This document shows, piece by piece, positions 35,010 to 46,224 of a stretch of DNA of 64,000 nt. Position numbers and translations under genes: made by a program. The number at the start of each line of letters is the position of its first letter. Within the stretch, counting starts at the first letter, position 1. The DNA comes from Stictocephala bisonia (lineage: Eukaryota; Arthropoda; Insecta; Hemiptera; Membracidae). The stretch spans positions 4,879,582 to 4,943,581 of the forward strand of contig JAQJVL010000004.1 in NCBI GenBank assembly GCA_035578905.1, read 5' to 3'. Below the pieces are notes generated by a model that worked only from the letters and a program-made list of their open reading frames with translations, did not search any database and was not told the origin of the DNA.

Positions 35010-35600
35010 TCCCACAACACTTACGCTTCATCGAAATTAAACAATAATAATGAGATTCACATCCCCATAAAACTGAAAGACATTTACACTTTACCACTAG
35101 AGAGTTGTCCCTATATATTGAAATGTCATATCTATTTAATGAAATTAGATATGAGTTATAAGGAGTTTAGAATTGCTACGTCCTTGAACGTATTAGTACC
35201 TTTAAAACACCTAATGACAGTTGATTTTTGGAAAATGGGAGATGGGAAACAAAAACCAAAGAAACGATAACATCTCATACAAATTGAAACTTTGACTTTA
35301 ATTTTCCATTGAAGTTACTTTTAGGTTTTGCAGAAGATTACAAAAAGATTATTAATGTCAAACAAACATTAGTACTTTTACGTGTAGCTGGCGGTACGAT
35401 TGAAGATAAATTGGAATGGAATTTAACTTTAGAGAAAGCTTTAGCCCACCTGACTGTAGGATGCACACTAAATTACTTTACTAAATAAATTGAAGGTGTA
35501 TCGCGTATCGAATGAATGCCTGATTCTTACCTAGTGACTACTACCCAGAGACACACATGGGGAAACCTCGATATGTAATATTTTGGATGCAAACTGATAA
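35010..35600 (+). pseudogene. Decayed double-jelly-roll capsid-like gene (virus or Maverick/Polinton-like relic)
   Basis: Reading across frames, I recognise in order a family of insect-genome proteins annotated as double-jelly-roll-like (capsid fold). The order is: an N-terminal ASSKLNNNNEIHIPIKL block (about 35022-35075) leading to TLPLES; LFNEIRYEL (about 35132-35158); a gap of decayed sequence; GFAEDYKKIINVKQ from 35321 in a 60-codon open stretch (35306-35485); and a TTTQRHTWG block near 35535. These blocks are spaced roughly as in the intact proteins, but at least two frameshifts and several stops (35159, 35486) break them. Such proteins are known from Maverick/Polinton- or adintovirus-like DNA elements and their endogenised copies. 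No polymerase, integrase or packaging ATPase is seen nearby. The family assignment is from memory of the motifs and needs a profile search. Confidence 0.6.
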
Positions 35601-36598
35601 AAGAAACAAGATTACTGCTAACTCAGGACAATTTGATAGTTGTAAACTAACAAATTGTAAACTATACCTAAATTAACATTTTTTCTGTATAAGAACTTCT
35701 ATATTTCTTTTGATAAGAACAGGTACAGTGTATGTAAAATGTACATTCAGTTTCAGTACTCGTATCATGGCTAAGTAAAAACTCCACTACTATTACCTTA
35801 AAAGTTCAATAATAAGGCACCGATTGTGTTTCCTTAAAAGAAAACGAATCGGTAAAATAGTCTAGTGTTAAAATGAAAACTATAATTTGAAGCCAATGTA
35901 GCAACCGAGACAAGTGCATATTGTTTAGTTGTATATGACAAGATTGTGACGCATACTCCGCTACCAGGAGTAGTTAAACTGGTTTTATAGAAGAAAAACC
36001 CACCCTCTTTCCCCTCTGGCATACGCAGTGATACAGTCAACATCGTACTTACAGCATGAGTGACTCTTCAGAAATACGCCATTAGGTAATAGCAAAGAAG
36101 AAATTCAACATGATGAAAAGGTTGCAGCAACATTTAAGGACAAGGGAAGAAAAATTGAAGAATTAGTCTCCATTACATCGCTAGCCTTTATCTACGTGTA
36201 TGAGTAAATGTTTAACAATTGGTTCAGTGAAGTCTTTGAATTATTCACCTAATTTTATTTTACATCATGGAGATAACATGAAAATATTCAGAAACTTCTC
36301 GGGATTCGTTTGTTAAACAACTACACCTAGTAGACGAGCCGACAATCGCCGGCGTATTGTCCGCATTGGATCAGCTGATCTGGACAACATCAAGCAGATG
36401 TGACACGGTTTCCGCCGTTCAGTAAATTGTTTTGTTTCTTTAGTTCCAACAACAATTCAATACAAGTCGGATATGTTAATAGTTTGTAAATACTAAACAA
36501 TGCTTTTAATAAAAAACGTTGTACAAAAATGTAGGGTAATCAAACCTGCATTATCGAACCAAACAGTTCCAAGACACGCACAGAACTTTTTATTTTAG
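35601..36598. other. Unassigned stretch
   Basis: No further element gene is recognised after the capsid-like relic. A 69-codon minus frame (35834-36043) is unremarkable. A GC-richer patch at 36330-36430 includes the palindrome GGATCAGCTGATC. Confidence 0.35.
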
Positions 36599-36723
36599 TT
36601 TTATCAAATGTTTGTGCAATCTTTTGATAAACAAACCTTTGCTGTTAAGGTTGACTTCAAAGGGAACAGTGATACGGTGATGAGAAGTATCGATCCTGCA
36701 GAAAGACTTACTTTGACTCTGAG
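36599..36723 (+). pseudogene. PIF/Harbinger (HARBI1/ALP1-like) transposase exon relic
   Basis: After the acceptor-like TTTTATTTTAG (to 36598) comes an open stretch of 41 codons. It begins FYQMFVQSFD and includes DTVMRSIDPAERLTLTLR, followed by AG|GTAAGT, which is at once a good 5' splice site and an in-frame TAA. The pattern of a YxxxF start, then D-T-x-M-R-x-x-I-x-P-x-E-R-L-x-x-T-L-R is that of the region upstream of the DDE catalytic core in HARBI1-like nucleases. There the family continues with FLATGDS, but no such continuation is found in the next few kilobases. It is therefore a truncated transposon copy or a lone exon. The catalytic residues are not in this piece. Confidence 0.55.
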
Positions 36724-36830
36724 GTAAGTTAATTTTATCAGAACATGATGTTAATCTCTCTACAAGATCAGTGAACACCAAAATCAAATTAGTCAATGAT
36801 AATGAATGGGATATAGGAAAATAAAGCTTG

Positions 36831-37186
36831 CTGTCGGCGCTGTCGCCTTACTGACGCGGACAAACCACTCGTGCAACGCACTGAGGGGAGGTGGATAGAT
36901 GGCGCGGGAGAAACGCTTCCTGTCGCCTAACTGACGCGGACAAACCACTCGTTCAACGCTGAGGGTAGGTGTATAGATGACGCGGGAGAAACGCTTGCTG
37001 TCGCCTAACTGACGCGGACAAACCACTCGTTCAACGCTGAGGGGAGGTGGATAGATGGCGCGAGAGAAACGCTTGCTGTCGCCTAACTGACGCGGACAAA
37101 CCACTCATGCAACGCACTGAGGGGAGGTGAATAGAGGGCGTGGGAGAAACGCTTGCTGTCGCTTCACTGACGCTTCTTCACCATGC
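36831..37186. repeat. Minisatellite array G, 78-bp unit, about 4.5 copies
   Basis: Direct repeats of 75-80 bp, GC-rich, containing GACGCGGACAAACCACTCGT and AGAAACGCTTGCTGTCGCCT. The minus frame 36793-37104 runs through it and repeats a VCPRQLGD peptide only because the DNA repeats. Confidence 0.92.
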
Positions 37187-37701
37187 GGACAAGTAGTGTA
37201 GTCCAAGTAATATAAAGTAATGTTTTTAATAAATTGAGCGGACAAATGTCGGCGTCTTGTCAGTTTGTGAAGACCGAACGTAAGGTAAGTGACGAAGACT
37301 TATACTCAGGTGAGGGGCCTGTAAAGGCAATGCGTATAAGGTGGGCCAGGTAATCATTTAGTCACGTATGTACGGAATTTGTTTGTTACAATCAAGATTC
37401 ATGTGTGAAGGTTGATGGGTAGGCAATTAAATTTTTTTTGTGTTTTAAGAGAGTGAGTGAGCACTGAGTAGTCATGATTCGTGTGTGAAGGGGTGGTTGA
37501 TGGCAGTTCAATGATGTGTTAGGGTTGAGTGGATGGGCATTCAAGAAGTTCAAGTTCATAAATTCTTTATTCAGAAAAATATTGTAAGCTATAACAAATT
37601 TTTTTTACAGTTACAAAATCTTACAATTCAAGCAAGGTGACATAATATATCAAAAACCTAATTTGTTAGTATTTTGGTACGGAGCAATCATAAATACTTA
37701 A
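37187..37701. other. Unassigned spacer
   Basis: No gene recognised. Around 37390-37560 a phrase like GATTC(A/G)TGTGTGAAGG recurs at least twice, hinting at another weak repeat. Confidence 0.35.
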
Positions 37702-39507
37702 TCAGTGGTGTAGTGGTGCAGTGATGCAGTGGTGTATTGATGTAGTGGTGCAGTGATGCAGTGGTGTAGTGGTGCAGTGGTGTAGTGGTGTAGTGATGCA
37801 GTGGTGTAGTGGTGTAGTGGTGCAGTGGTGTAGTGGTGCAGTGGTGTAGTGGTGCAGTGGTGCAGTGATGCAGTGGTGTAGTGGTGCAGTGGTGTAGTGG
37901 TGTAGTGATGCAGTGGTGTAGTGGTGTAGTGATGCAGTGGTGTAGTGGTGCAGTGATGCAGTGGTGTAGTGGTGCAGTGATGCAGTGGTGTATTGATGTA
38001 GTGGTGCAGTGATGCAGTGGTGTAGTGGTGCAGTGGTGTAGTGGTGTAGTGATGCAGTGGTGTAGTGGTGCAGTGATGCAGTGGTGTAGTGGTGCAGTGG
38101 TGTAGTGGTGTAGTGATGCAGTGGTGTAGTGGTGTAGTGGTGCAGTGATGCAGTGGTGTAGTGGTGCAGTGGTGTAGTGGTGTAGTGATGCAGTGGTGTA
38201 GTAGTGTAGTGGTGCAGTGGTGTAGTGGTGTAGTGGTGCAGTGGTGTAATGGTGCAGTGGTGTAGTGATGCAGTGGTGTAGTGGTGTAGTGGTGCAGTGG
38301 TGTAGTGGTGCAGTGGTGTAGTGGTGCAGTGGTGTAGTGGTGCAGTGGTTTAGTGGTGCAGTGGTTTATTGGTGCAGTGGTGTAGTGGTGCAGTGGTGTA
38401 GTGGTGCAGTGGTGTAGTGGTGTAGTGATGCAGTGGTGTAGTGGTGTAGTGGTGCAGTGATGCAGTGGTGTAGTGGTGCAGTGGTGTAGTGGTGTAGTGA
38501 TGCAGTGGTGTAGTAGTGTAGTGGTGTAGTGGTGCAGTGGTGTAGTGGTGCAGTGGTGCAGTGATGCAGTGGTGTAGTGATGCAGTGGTGTAGTGGTGCA
38601 GTGGTGTAGTGGTGTAGTGGTGCAGTGGTGTAGTGGTGCAGTGGTGTAGTGGTGCAGTGGTGTAGTGGTGCAGTGGTTTAGTGGTGCAGTGGTTTATTGG
38701 TGCAGTGGTGCAGTGGTGTAGTGGTGCAGTGGTGTAGTGGTGCAGTGGTGTAGTGGTGCAGTGGTGTAGTGGTGTAGTGGTGCAGTGGTGTAGTGGTGCA
38801 GTGGTGTAGTGGTGCAGTGATGCAGTGGTGTAGTGGTGCAGTGGTGTAGTGGTGCAATGGTGTAGTTATGCAGTGGTGTAGTGGTGCAGTGGTGTAGTGA
38901 TGCAGTGGTGTAGTGGTGTATTGATGTAGTGGTGCAGTGGTTTAGTGGTGTAATGGTGCAGTGGTGTAGTGATGCAGTGGTGTAGTAGTGTAGTGGTGCA
39001 GTGGTGTAGTGGTGCAGTGGTGTAGTGGTGTAATGGTGCAGTGGTGTAGTGATGTAATGGTGTAGTAGTGTAGTGGTGCAGTGGTGCAGTGGTGTAGTGG
39101 TGCAGTGGTGTAGTAGTGTAGTGGTGTAGTAGTGTAGTGGTGCAGTGGTGTAGTGATGCAGTGGTGTAGTAGTGTAATGGTGCAGTGGTGTAGTGATGCA
39201 GTGGTGTAGTAGTGTAGTGGTGCAGTGGTGTAGTGATGCAGTGGTGTAGTAGTGCAGTGGTGTAGTAGTGTAATGGTGCAGTGGTGTAGTGGTGCAGTAA
39301 TGCAGTGGTGTAGTAGTGTAGTGGTGCAGTGGTGTAGTGATGCAGTGGTGTAGTAGTGCAGTGGTGTAGTAGTGTAATGGTGCAGTGGTGTAGTGGTGTA
39401 GTGGTGTAGTAGTGTAGTGGTGCAGTGGTGTAGTGATGCAGTGGTGTAGTAGTGTAATGGTGCAGTGGTGCAGTGGTGTAGTGGTGCAGTGGTTTAGTGG
39501 TGTAGTA
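37702..39507. repeat. 8-bp satellite array H (GTGGTGYA/GTGATGCA), 1.8 kb
   Basis: More than 220 consecutive octamers of the types GTGGTGTA, GTGGTGCA, GTGATGCA and, towards the right, GTAGTGTA. The arrangement is not random: 16- to 40-base blocks recur, so it grew by block duplication. Because 24 bases make 8 codons, the minus strand stays open for 216 codons (38866-39516) as a Thr/Pro/Leu/His/Tyr repeat, starting in flanking unique DNA. I regard that frame as a by-product. The strand asymmetry (G/T versus C/A) is extreme. Confidence 0.97.
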
Positions 39508-41739
39508 CTCGGACATGCGAAAGTGCGTGGCCGCCGTTGTTCTTGTACCTGCCTGGTGACCTACATAATAACGTTAAGTTGAAACCACCCCAACTTACAT
39601 GTCACACTCATAACATGCCTTTATACATTAAATAATTAATTGTAATTTAATCTTTTATTTGCAGAAAAATATAAAGTAAGCCAAATTTCAAACATTTAGT
39701 TACTGTACTTATACAGAATAAATCAAATATATTTTCTACGATTAGATTTAATAATCTCGACAGTAGGTATTTGACTTTCATGATTTTATAATCTGAATAC
39801 GTGTTTTTCAATGGACTTTGTATCTAGAGTTTATTAAAAAAATTTTAGGGTGTCCAGAATATATTTTATAACCTTAAAACATAAAGTGATTTTTATGGGT
39901 CAGTATAAATTTAAATAGTAAATGGTTTGAATGTAGATTTTAAATTTAATACAAAACATTCAAATTATATTTAACCTAGTTTAATTCGTATAATAGTAAT
40001 GAACAAATTATGTTTGTTGAAACTATATGGTGACTTGTAAAAGGATTTCATATTTTTAATACAAATGCAACGAGCGTATTAAAACTATTCCTGACAATTT
40101 TCAAATTAACAATTAAATTAGCTGTTGAAACGATACAATGTTCTCAAGGCGTGTTCATGACAAACTCATTTGAATTTATGTTTTAGACTACGTTTATTAT
40201 TTGTATTTATATTTTATGCTAAGAATACACTACGAAAGTTTGTCAATATATTCCAGAGTCATATTATTTGTCTATATTTTAAATGTAACTTAATTTTCAG
40301 CGAATTAATTAATATTTACATATTTTACGAATTAATTATATAAGATTAATTGAAGTATGAGTGAAAGTATGGACAATCCAAGGGTATTAAATTGTTCATC
40401 AGTGTGCATCCACTTTGAACGTACATGCGGACCTTGAAGTGCAACGCTTATATAGAAAGTTTTATTTATTTATTGTATGATCACAAAATGAAAGGGGTTT
40501 AATAATTTGTATTGAATTGATTGGTTTTACTAGTAACAATAACAGGAGTAATTTATTGGGAGATGTTAGCGAATTTTACTCATGACAAACCTGAAAAAAG
40601 AACAGGACACCCTCCACTTTTTGCTTCACTTTTACCACAGATAACTAACTCTACCCAGATGGCTCACAGTATACGGGAAAAGCGTACGCGCTGTTTAAGG
40701 AGTATGTAGGCAACACGCATTACACGACCGTGAATTCAGGATGCGACGTTGCCGCATTGAATAAATATTAAAGCTCAATTATTATTATCAGCTGATATTT
40801 ATTATTGTAATATTAGTTTTTAGTATGGTTAGTTTATTGAGTTCAATCTGGCAACACCACCCAGTTGACAGCCGCTCGACGCGCTTTAAAGCGGACAGTT
40901 GACACACTATGAGAAATTTGTCAACACTCTTTACCATGGAGTTGACAGTTATCTGTGCTTTTACTGTTCACTACTTTTGTGCTGTTCAATTTTATTTATG
41001 TTTCTCTGATTTCTTTATATGAGATTGTCATCCTAATCTCCTAAAAAGTATGCCTAACAAATTCAAATTTGCCCAGGACATATAAGGCTCATCTTAAAAT
41101 GTCTTGATATCGAAGGCTTTTTTTTAGTGTGGACGAGTTCCTTGCACATAACTGGAAAACTATCTAATTGGCATAACTCACGCCGGAAGTGGAATGGATA
41201 CTTATTTAGGGATGAATGAGAGTGTGGCCACAACTTTGTATGTATACTGTAAATGAGAGATTGTACGGAATGAATGGGAAATGTTTAGTTAGGTTAGATA
41301 TGTTGACATTTGTTATAACATTTTGTATACATTGTGTTATGGGAAATTAAAAAATCTAAAAGTGACAAAAGTAATTTGTCTCAATGACAATCTGCTCCTT
41401 TAGAATGGCTTGTCAACGAGACTCCTTCGTGATATCTTCATAGTCCTGGACTTACGTGAATAGCATTATATCTTGTTAACGACCATGTCGTTCTTTGTGG
41501 AGTCGAAATCGAGACCGCGATCTTCATTGAAAAAGCCATCATCGTCCTGTTGATACTATAAATCACGTAAAAGTGTAATCAGTATCCTAAGAGTATCAAT
41601 AATGTATTTTATGGGAAACTCACGCCATAGATTCAACTAATTTTTATACTGGATTTATCAGAAAGTAAAATTAAAACTATCCCATCAGTGAAAGTAAATA
41701 ACTTTGATTGTCTTTTACATATACCAAATTTACCTAGTT
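39508..41739. other. AT-rich DNA, nothing firmly recognised
   Basis: No gene supported. A 62-codon plus frame (40521-40709) has no motif. Around 41430-41570 several frames on both strands are open over about 130 bases, without a recognisable product. Confidence 0.35.
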
Positions 41740-41820
41740 CAGTGGTTCTCAACCTGGGAGGGGGGAGGGGCGCCCCCCTGGGGAGGTGTATGAGAATTTC
41801 TGGGGAGGTGTGAGTAGATT
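41740..41820 (+). mobile_element. hAT-type terminus (CAGTGGTTCTCAACC)
   Basis: CAGTGGTTCTCAACCTGGGA is followed by a palindromic G/C block (GGGGCGCCCCC). The CAG(T/C)GGTTCTCAACC terminus with a GC palindrome just inside it is characteristic of hAT-superfamily elements. No matching inverted end is seen downstream and no transposase is recognised in the next 900 bases, so this is a fragment or one end of a decayed element. Confidence 0.6.
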
Positions 41821-42157
41821 TTAAAAATTGAAATATTCATTAATGTTTATGATCTTATATATATCTGCAAACATATTGGTCCTCAAAACATTGTCAAGGA
41901 CAAACAGCCCTCTCTCATATTTATTACCTCAAACTTCTATGTTCATGATTCTCTGATTACAAAAACAATTATTAAAGCAATGTATGTTATTGATAATTGT
42001 TAAAAAAACTGTGTTATGCGTAGTAATAGGAAATTATTTTGCAAAATTAAACTCAAGTTTAACTCAATGAAGTTTATTTTTAACTACTCAATATTAGCTC
42101 GGCCTTTCCTTCAGAAACAAGACTAATGGTGTTGATGATTTTTTTAAATGTTGTACT

Positions 42158-42204
42158 ACCATAGACCTTCTATTATACTAAAGGTATGATAGAAGGTCTA
42201 TGGT
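42158..42204. repeat. Perfect 16-bp hairpin
   Basis: Arms 42158-42173 and 42189-42204 (ACCATAGACCTTCTAT and its reverse complement), loop 15 bases. A third partial copy of the arm (CTATGGTGGTCTATC) follows at once. Noncoding. Confidence 0.8.
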
Positions 42205-42734
42205 ATTCTATCTATGGTGGTCTATCTATTACTGTGCTTTATTACCAAATACATACTCCATCGAGACTCAATGCGTTACCACACTAATACTCCATCCCGA
42301 GGCTTTCGAGCTCCCAAAGTATGTATGAATGAGATATAATCGATATGCACAAACAGTAGTAGGCGAGAAAGAAAAAAATGATGGCAAAATTTAGAATATT
42401 TAGTGGTAGTTGTCGTTTATGTATGCAGTAAAATAATAAATTTTTCTCAGTTCACAACCGATCATAATTCTAAGTATTCAAGTATCGCACGACATAGTAT
42501 TTTTAAAATAAAATTGTTATAAATGACGAATTAATAAATTCCTTATGCTAGGGTCTTGGAAGTAATTTTTTAAAATGTTACCATAAGTAAAATAATAGAT
42601 GAAGTTACATGTACCAGTGACGAACTGGGGAAGAAATCAGTAATTTAATTGTTCCTCAAGGCATGAGTCTTACCAAGAAAAAAATCATTTTATTCCTAAT
42701 ATAATTTTTGTTCTAAAATTTTCTTTAATTTATT

Positions 42735-42878
42735 TTATCTTTAAAAAAAACTTCATTTGCAAGTTCACAGGGGCCTACAGGCCTGTGCGTGATCTATACT
42801 GACCTTTAGCTCAGTTGAGGATTCACACCTTGAGCCTTGCCATTCGCAGTTTGAATCTTTAGCCACTGAGCCACCCTG
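42735..42878 (-). repeat. tRNA-derived SINE, copy 2
   Basis: On the minus strand the A box is TGGCTCAGTGG (plus 42863-42873) and the B box GGTGTGAATCC (plus 42819-42829). The tRNA-unrelated body has GGCCTGTAGGCCCCTGTGAA, and then the 3' end TGAAGTTTTTTTTAAAG. Same family as 19484 and 48063. Both promoter boxes are present with one substitution in the B box. Confidence 0.82.
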
Positions 42879-42879
42879 A

Positions 42880-45800
42880 TAATAGCCATTGATAAGCCAC
42901 GCCGATGATAATAACCATTGTAACATCGGACAGATGTTTTTTTTTTAACAATTCAATATTAAGCATTTTTACTACATATTAAAAGTAATTTAAATGTTGT
43001 GATATGAACTCTCAAAATGATTGTGTTCAAATCACGCTATAGGCCTACTTTGTAAATCTCTTTGTTTACCTTTTAGGAGAAATAAAGATTAATAATGACG
43101 GACCTTCCATATATCCAGCCAGACACGCACGTTATTAATGATCTTCTCTTCGATCTAAAGCGCACCTACTACAGTGTAATATATTGTCAGTTTTCTTTGG
43201 TATGAGTTTTAACCTGTGCCAAATGTATAATTTTAACTTGAATGGAGTAGTCTAAATATCCGTAAAATCAACTCGAATCGAAAATTATGGGGAAAAAGCA
43301 AATCAGACTGTACTATAAAATATACCGAACAAGTTAATATAACATTACAATGATCATGATTTATCGTATTTTTTTTTCAAAAGCAATAAATTTAAAAAAT
43401 CAAATCCTAGCGACCTTTCTATTCAGAACAATCTACACCTGTGCCTTACTTAAAGTTTGTAGATTCTATAGATGTGCAACTCCCAACATTCGCGCCTATC
43501 ATATTTAAATTATAAAAAGTTACATTATGCAGATTCGGTAAACATTTTGCAAATTTCTCTTTATGAAGGAAAAGAGTATTATATATACTGTACTTAATCT
43601 GGAAATGATTTAACTACTGTATTTGATATGGGTTAATTTTGTTGCATTTTAACGGTAATCATAACAGATACCAAAAAAAGAAAAAAATGAAAAAACGTCT
43701 GTAGAAAATTTATAATGAACATAAAATATATTTAATATTTGGAAATGTTTTGTTTTGTGGTATGTATAATGCAAGTCAAGAGTTTGTAAAATTTTAAGTC
43801 CCCATCATCTAATAAAAATAAATTATGAAAACCCTAAAAATTGGAAACTTTGGAAGTCTGTTTTGTCGATTTTTAATATTATATTTAAGAAATACAGAAC
43901 ATCAAAATGAAGAATTTTACATATTATACTTTTATTACAACTGTAGAATAAGACGTCAGTTTATTCTCAAGATCTAAGTAGTATTGAAGATAAATAAAGA
44001 TCTGCACGCAATTCAAAATGTATGACTGCTATTATAATTGGTAAATTTTATATCTAGGTAAATAAGCATGTTAATGATTTGCACGACTGGTATTCTAAAG
44101 TTCAATCAATTGGGCACATATTTTGGCTATCAATAAAATTTGGACTAAGAGTAAAAAATTATAAATTATCAGCTTTCGGTACGGTATTGTTCTCTCAGTC
44201 CCTCGGTGTCAGCTACGAGTGCGCCAAAGTCTAAGCATGTTTGGAAATGGTTTACAACATTTATAAGTGAGCCATTGTGTTAGATATGTGGTTATTTAGA
44301 TATATATATATGCTCTGTTTATGTATGGATGGTAATTGGACAATAATCTGCAATTTATAATAGCTATTCATGAATAGTCAGTGGAAGATTCCAAACTGTA
44401 ATAAGAAGTATAGATATGACTCAATGACTTCATACAAAGAATTATGGAACAAATAATGTTCATAAAATAGTCATGAGAGTATTTCCATATTTCGTGTTTT
44501 AAAATGTTAACGTAAACTGTATTTGTGCGACCTTCTTAAAGTGATAAAAACATGGTTTATAAAGCAATCTTTTCTTCGTAGCGTATAATTTTCCAAGTTC
44601 AATGTGCTTTACTCTAAGCTTGACACAGCTTACAGAATCATGTATTTCAATATTGATTAAGTATGGTTTATATTTACTGTATTTTCAACTACTTGACTCA
44701 TGCATGGGTTATTGAATTATATTTTTCTTGTTTAATTATCAAACCAGTGATCATCTAGCTAAAGATTTTAAGCTAGATGATCTCATATTAAACTAAACAC
44801 GTTATCGTAGTCAGTATTTAAGGACATTCTGCTAATTAAAGTATGAAACAACACTAATGATTAAACAGCTATGCTTTAAAATAATCTTAAATATTTGATT
44901 TCACAGTATTTTAAAATTCTTTCAGTAAAATAAATAATATTTTGAAGAGTGCTTAAATAATGGAATAAAACGACGTAGATATCTTATATGCTACTCCAAA
45001 AATGTCATTTTATGGTTTGTGGCAATGGCCTTTGCTTTAGGGAATGGTTTGATTTTGAACGTTTGGGAATGGAATGGGTGTTCGGTATTCGGTGTTGGTT
45101 GTTGTATAGTCTTCGTCTTCGTATTGACTATGTCAAAATTGTTAGTTAGAAATCTAGTTAATAATTACTTATTTGTTTTTTTATTATAATGACAAATTGT
45201 GTGTTCAGCTTTAATATTTAATCATGTGAGTCAGTAGTTTTATAGTAATAATAACATTATTAAACTTATTCAATTATGAAGTGAAAAATCAGTAGTTAAG
45301 TACTAGCCTAGGTATGATTAATATATAAAACGTATTTTTGAAGCAACTAATAATTTTAAACATTAATCAAGTTATGTATATGTATCACTAGAATGTTGAT
45401 CAAATATGTACCTTGACAGAATAATATTCTGCTGAAAACCATTTAGCCTACTTAGAAGTTTTCAGTTGCTCTTAGTATTGAAAAGGATCTTTTAAAATCT
45501 CAAAATGATATTTGTATGTAACAGGAGTCTTGTCAGTCAGTTTTTTGGCTGACAATTTTCTATCATTGTAGACATATAAGTACTAGACCAGAATATAATC
45601 CCCTTTTCTTAATCAGTGGAAAACCCTGTAAAATTTTTTAAATTCTAAAATTGTATAGGTCTAATTGTGGGTACTAAAATTGTGTTGAATGTCGTCCTGA
45701 TTACTATTAAGGCAAGTTTTTTTCATTCAGACAACATTAAGAGGGTTAACACCGGGAAAGTGACGGTTTGGGTAAGGTTATGTTTCGAATAGGTAGGTTT

Positions 45801-46050
45801 TTGTAAGGTTGTGTTAGGTTGTAGGTTTTGATAGGTTGTATTTTACTGTATAACAACCATATAATTTATCAAAATTACTTTAGTTTTTAACTTAATAAAC
45901 TTATCAGCTAGCATAACCTAATATAATATAACCTCACAAACTTAATCTGACTTTTAAAAAACCCTACTGAATGAAACTAGCATAACCTAAAAAAAGTTAA
46001 CAAAAACTAACCAAACTTGACACATAGCCTAGAATGACTTAGGCTACCTT
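42880..46050. other. AT-rich DNA, nothing recognised
   Basis: About 3.2 kb without gene or organised repeat. A 12-bp hairpin (AGCTAGATGATC arms) sits near 44750-44783. A GC-richer patch at 45000-45130 (including GGTGTTCGGTATTCGGTG) has no recognisable product; it could be an upstream exon or promoter of the TBC1D22 gene, but no evidence links them. Confidence 0.35.
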
Positions 46051-46224
46051 AACATCTGGACAAATTTTGTGAAATCTATGTATGCGGACGACACCATCTT
46101 GCTCCTGACTGGAAATAAAGATAAGCTGGATGTCAAATCATTTACAGCACTGAATATGGAATATCAATACTCCCACTTGAATAACCTGATAGAAAATCCA
46201 GAAAAGACGAGCCAATTAGATAGA
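46051..46224 (+). pseudogene. Fragment of a non-LTR reverse transcriptase with YADD box
   Basis: One frame reads NIWTNFVKSMYADDTILLLT and continues for about 30 codons to a stop in a GATA repeat at about 46218. The YADD box (46081-46092) followed by a hydrophobic strand and a helix-like segment is the RT palm motif C region. The sequence differs from the RT at 26.9 kb, so it is a separate LINE family or lineage. Only about 170 bases remain. It abuts a second LINE fragment on the other strand. Confidence 0.75.

Noticed and set aside
36793..37104. 103-codon minus frame with a repeated VCPRQLGD peptide
   Set aside because: It is a by-product of the 78-bp array.
38866..39516. 216-codon minus-strand open frame
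   Set aside because: It lies almost wholly in the 8-bp satellite; a 24-base codon cycle without stops produces it automatically.
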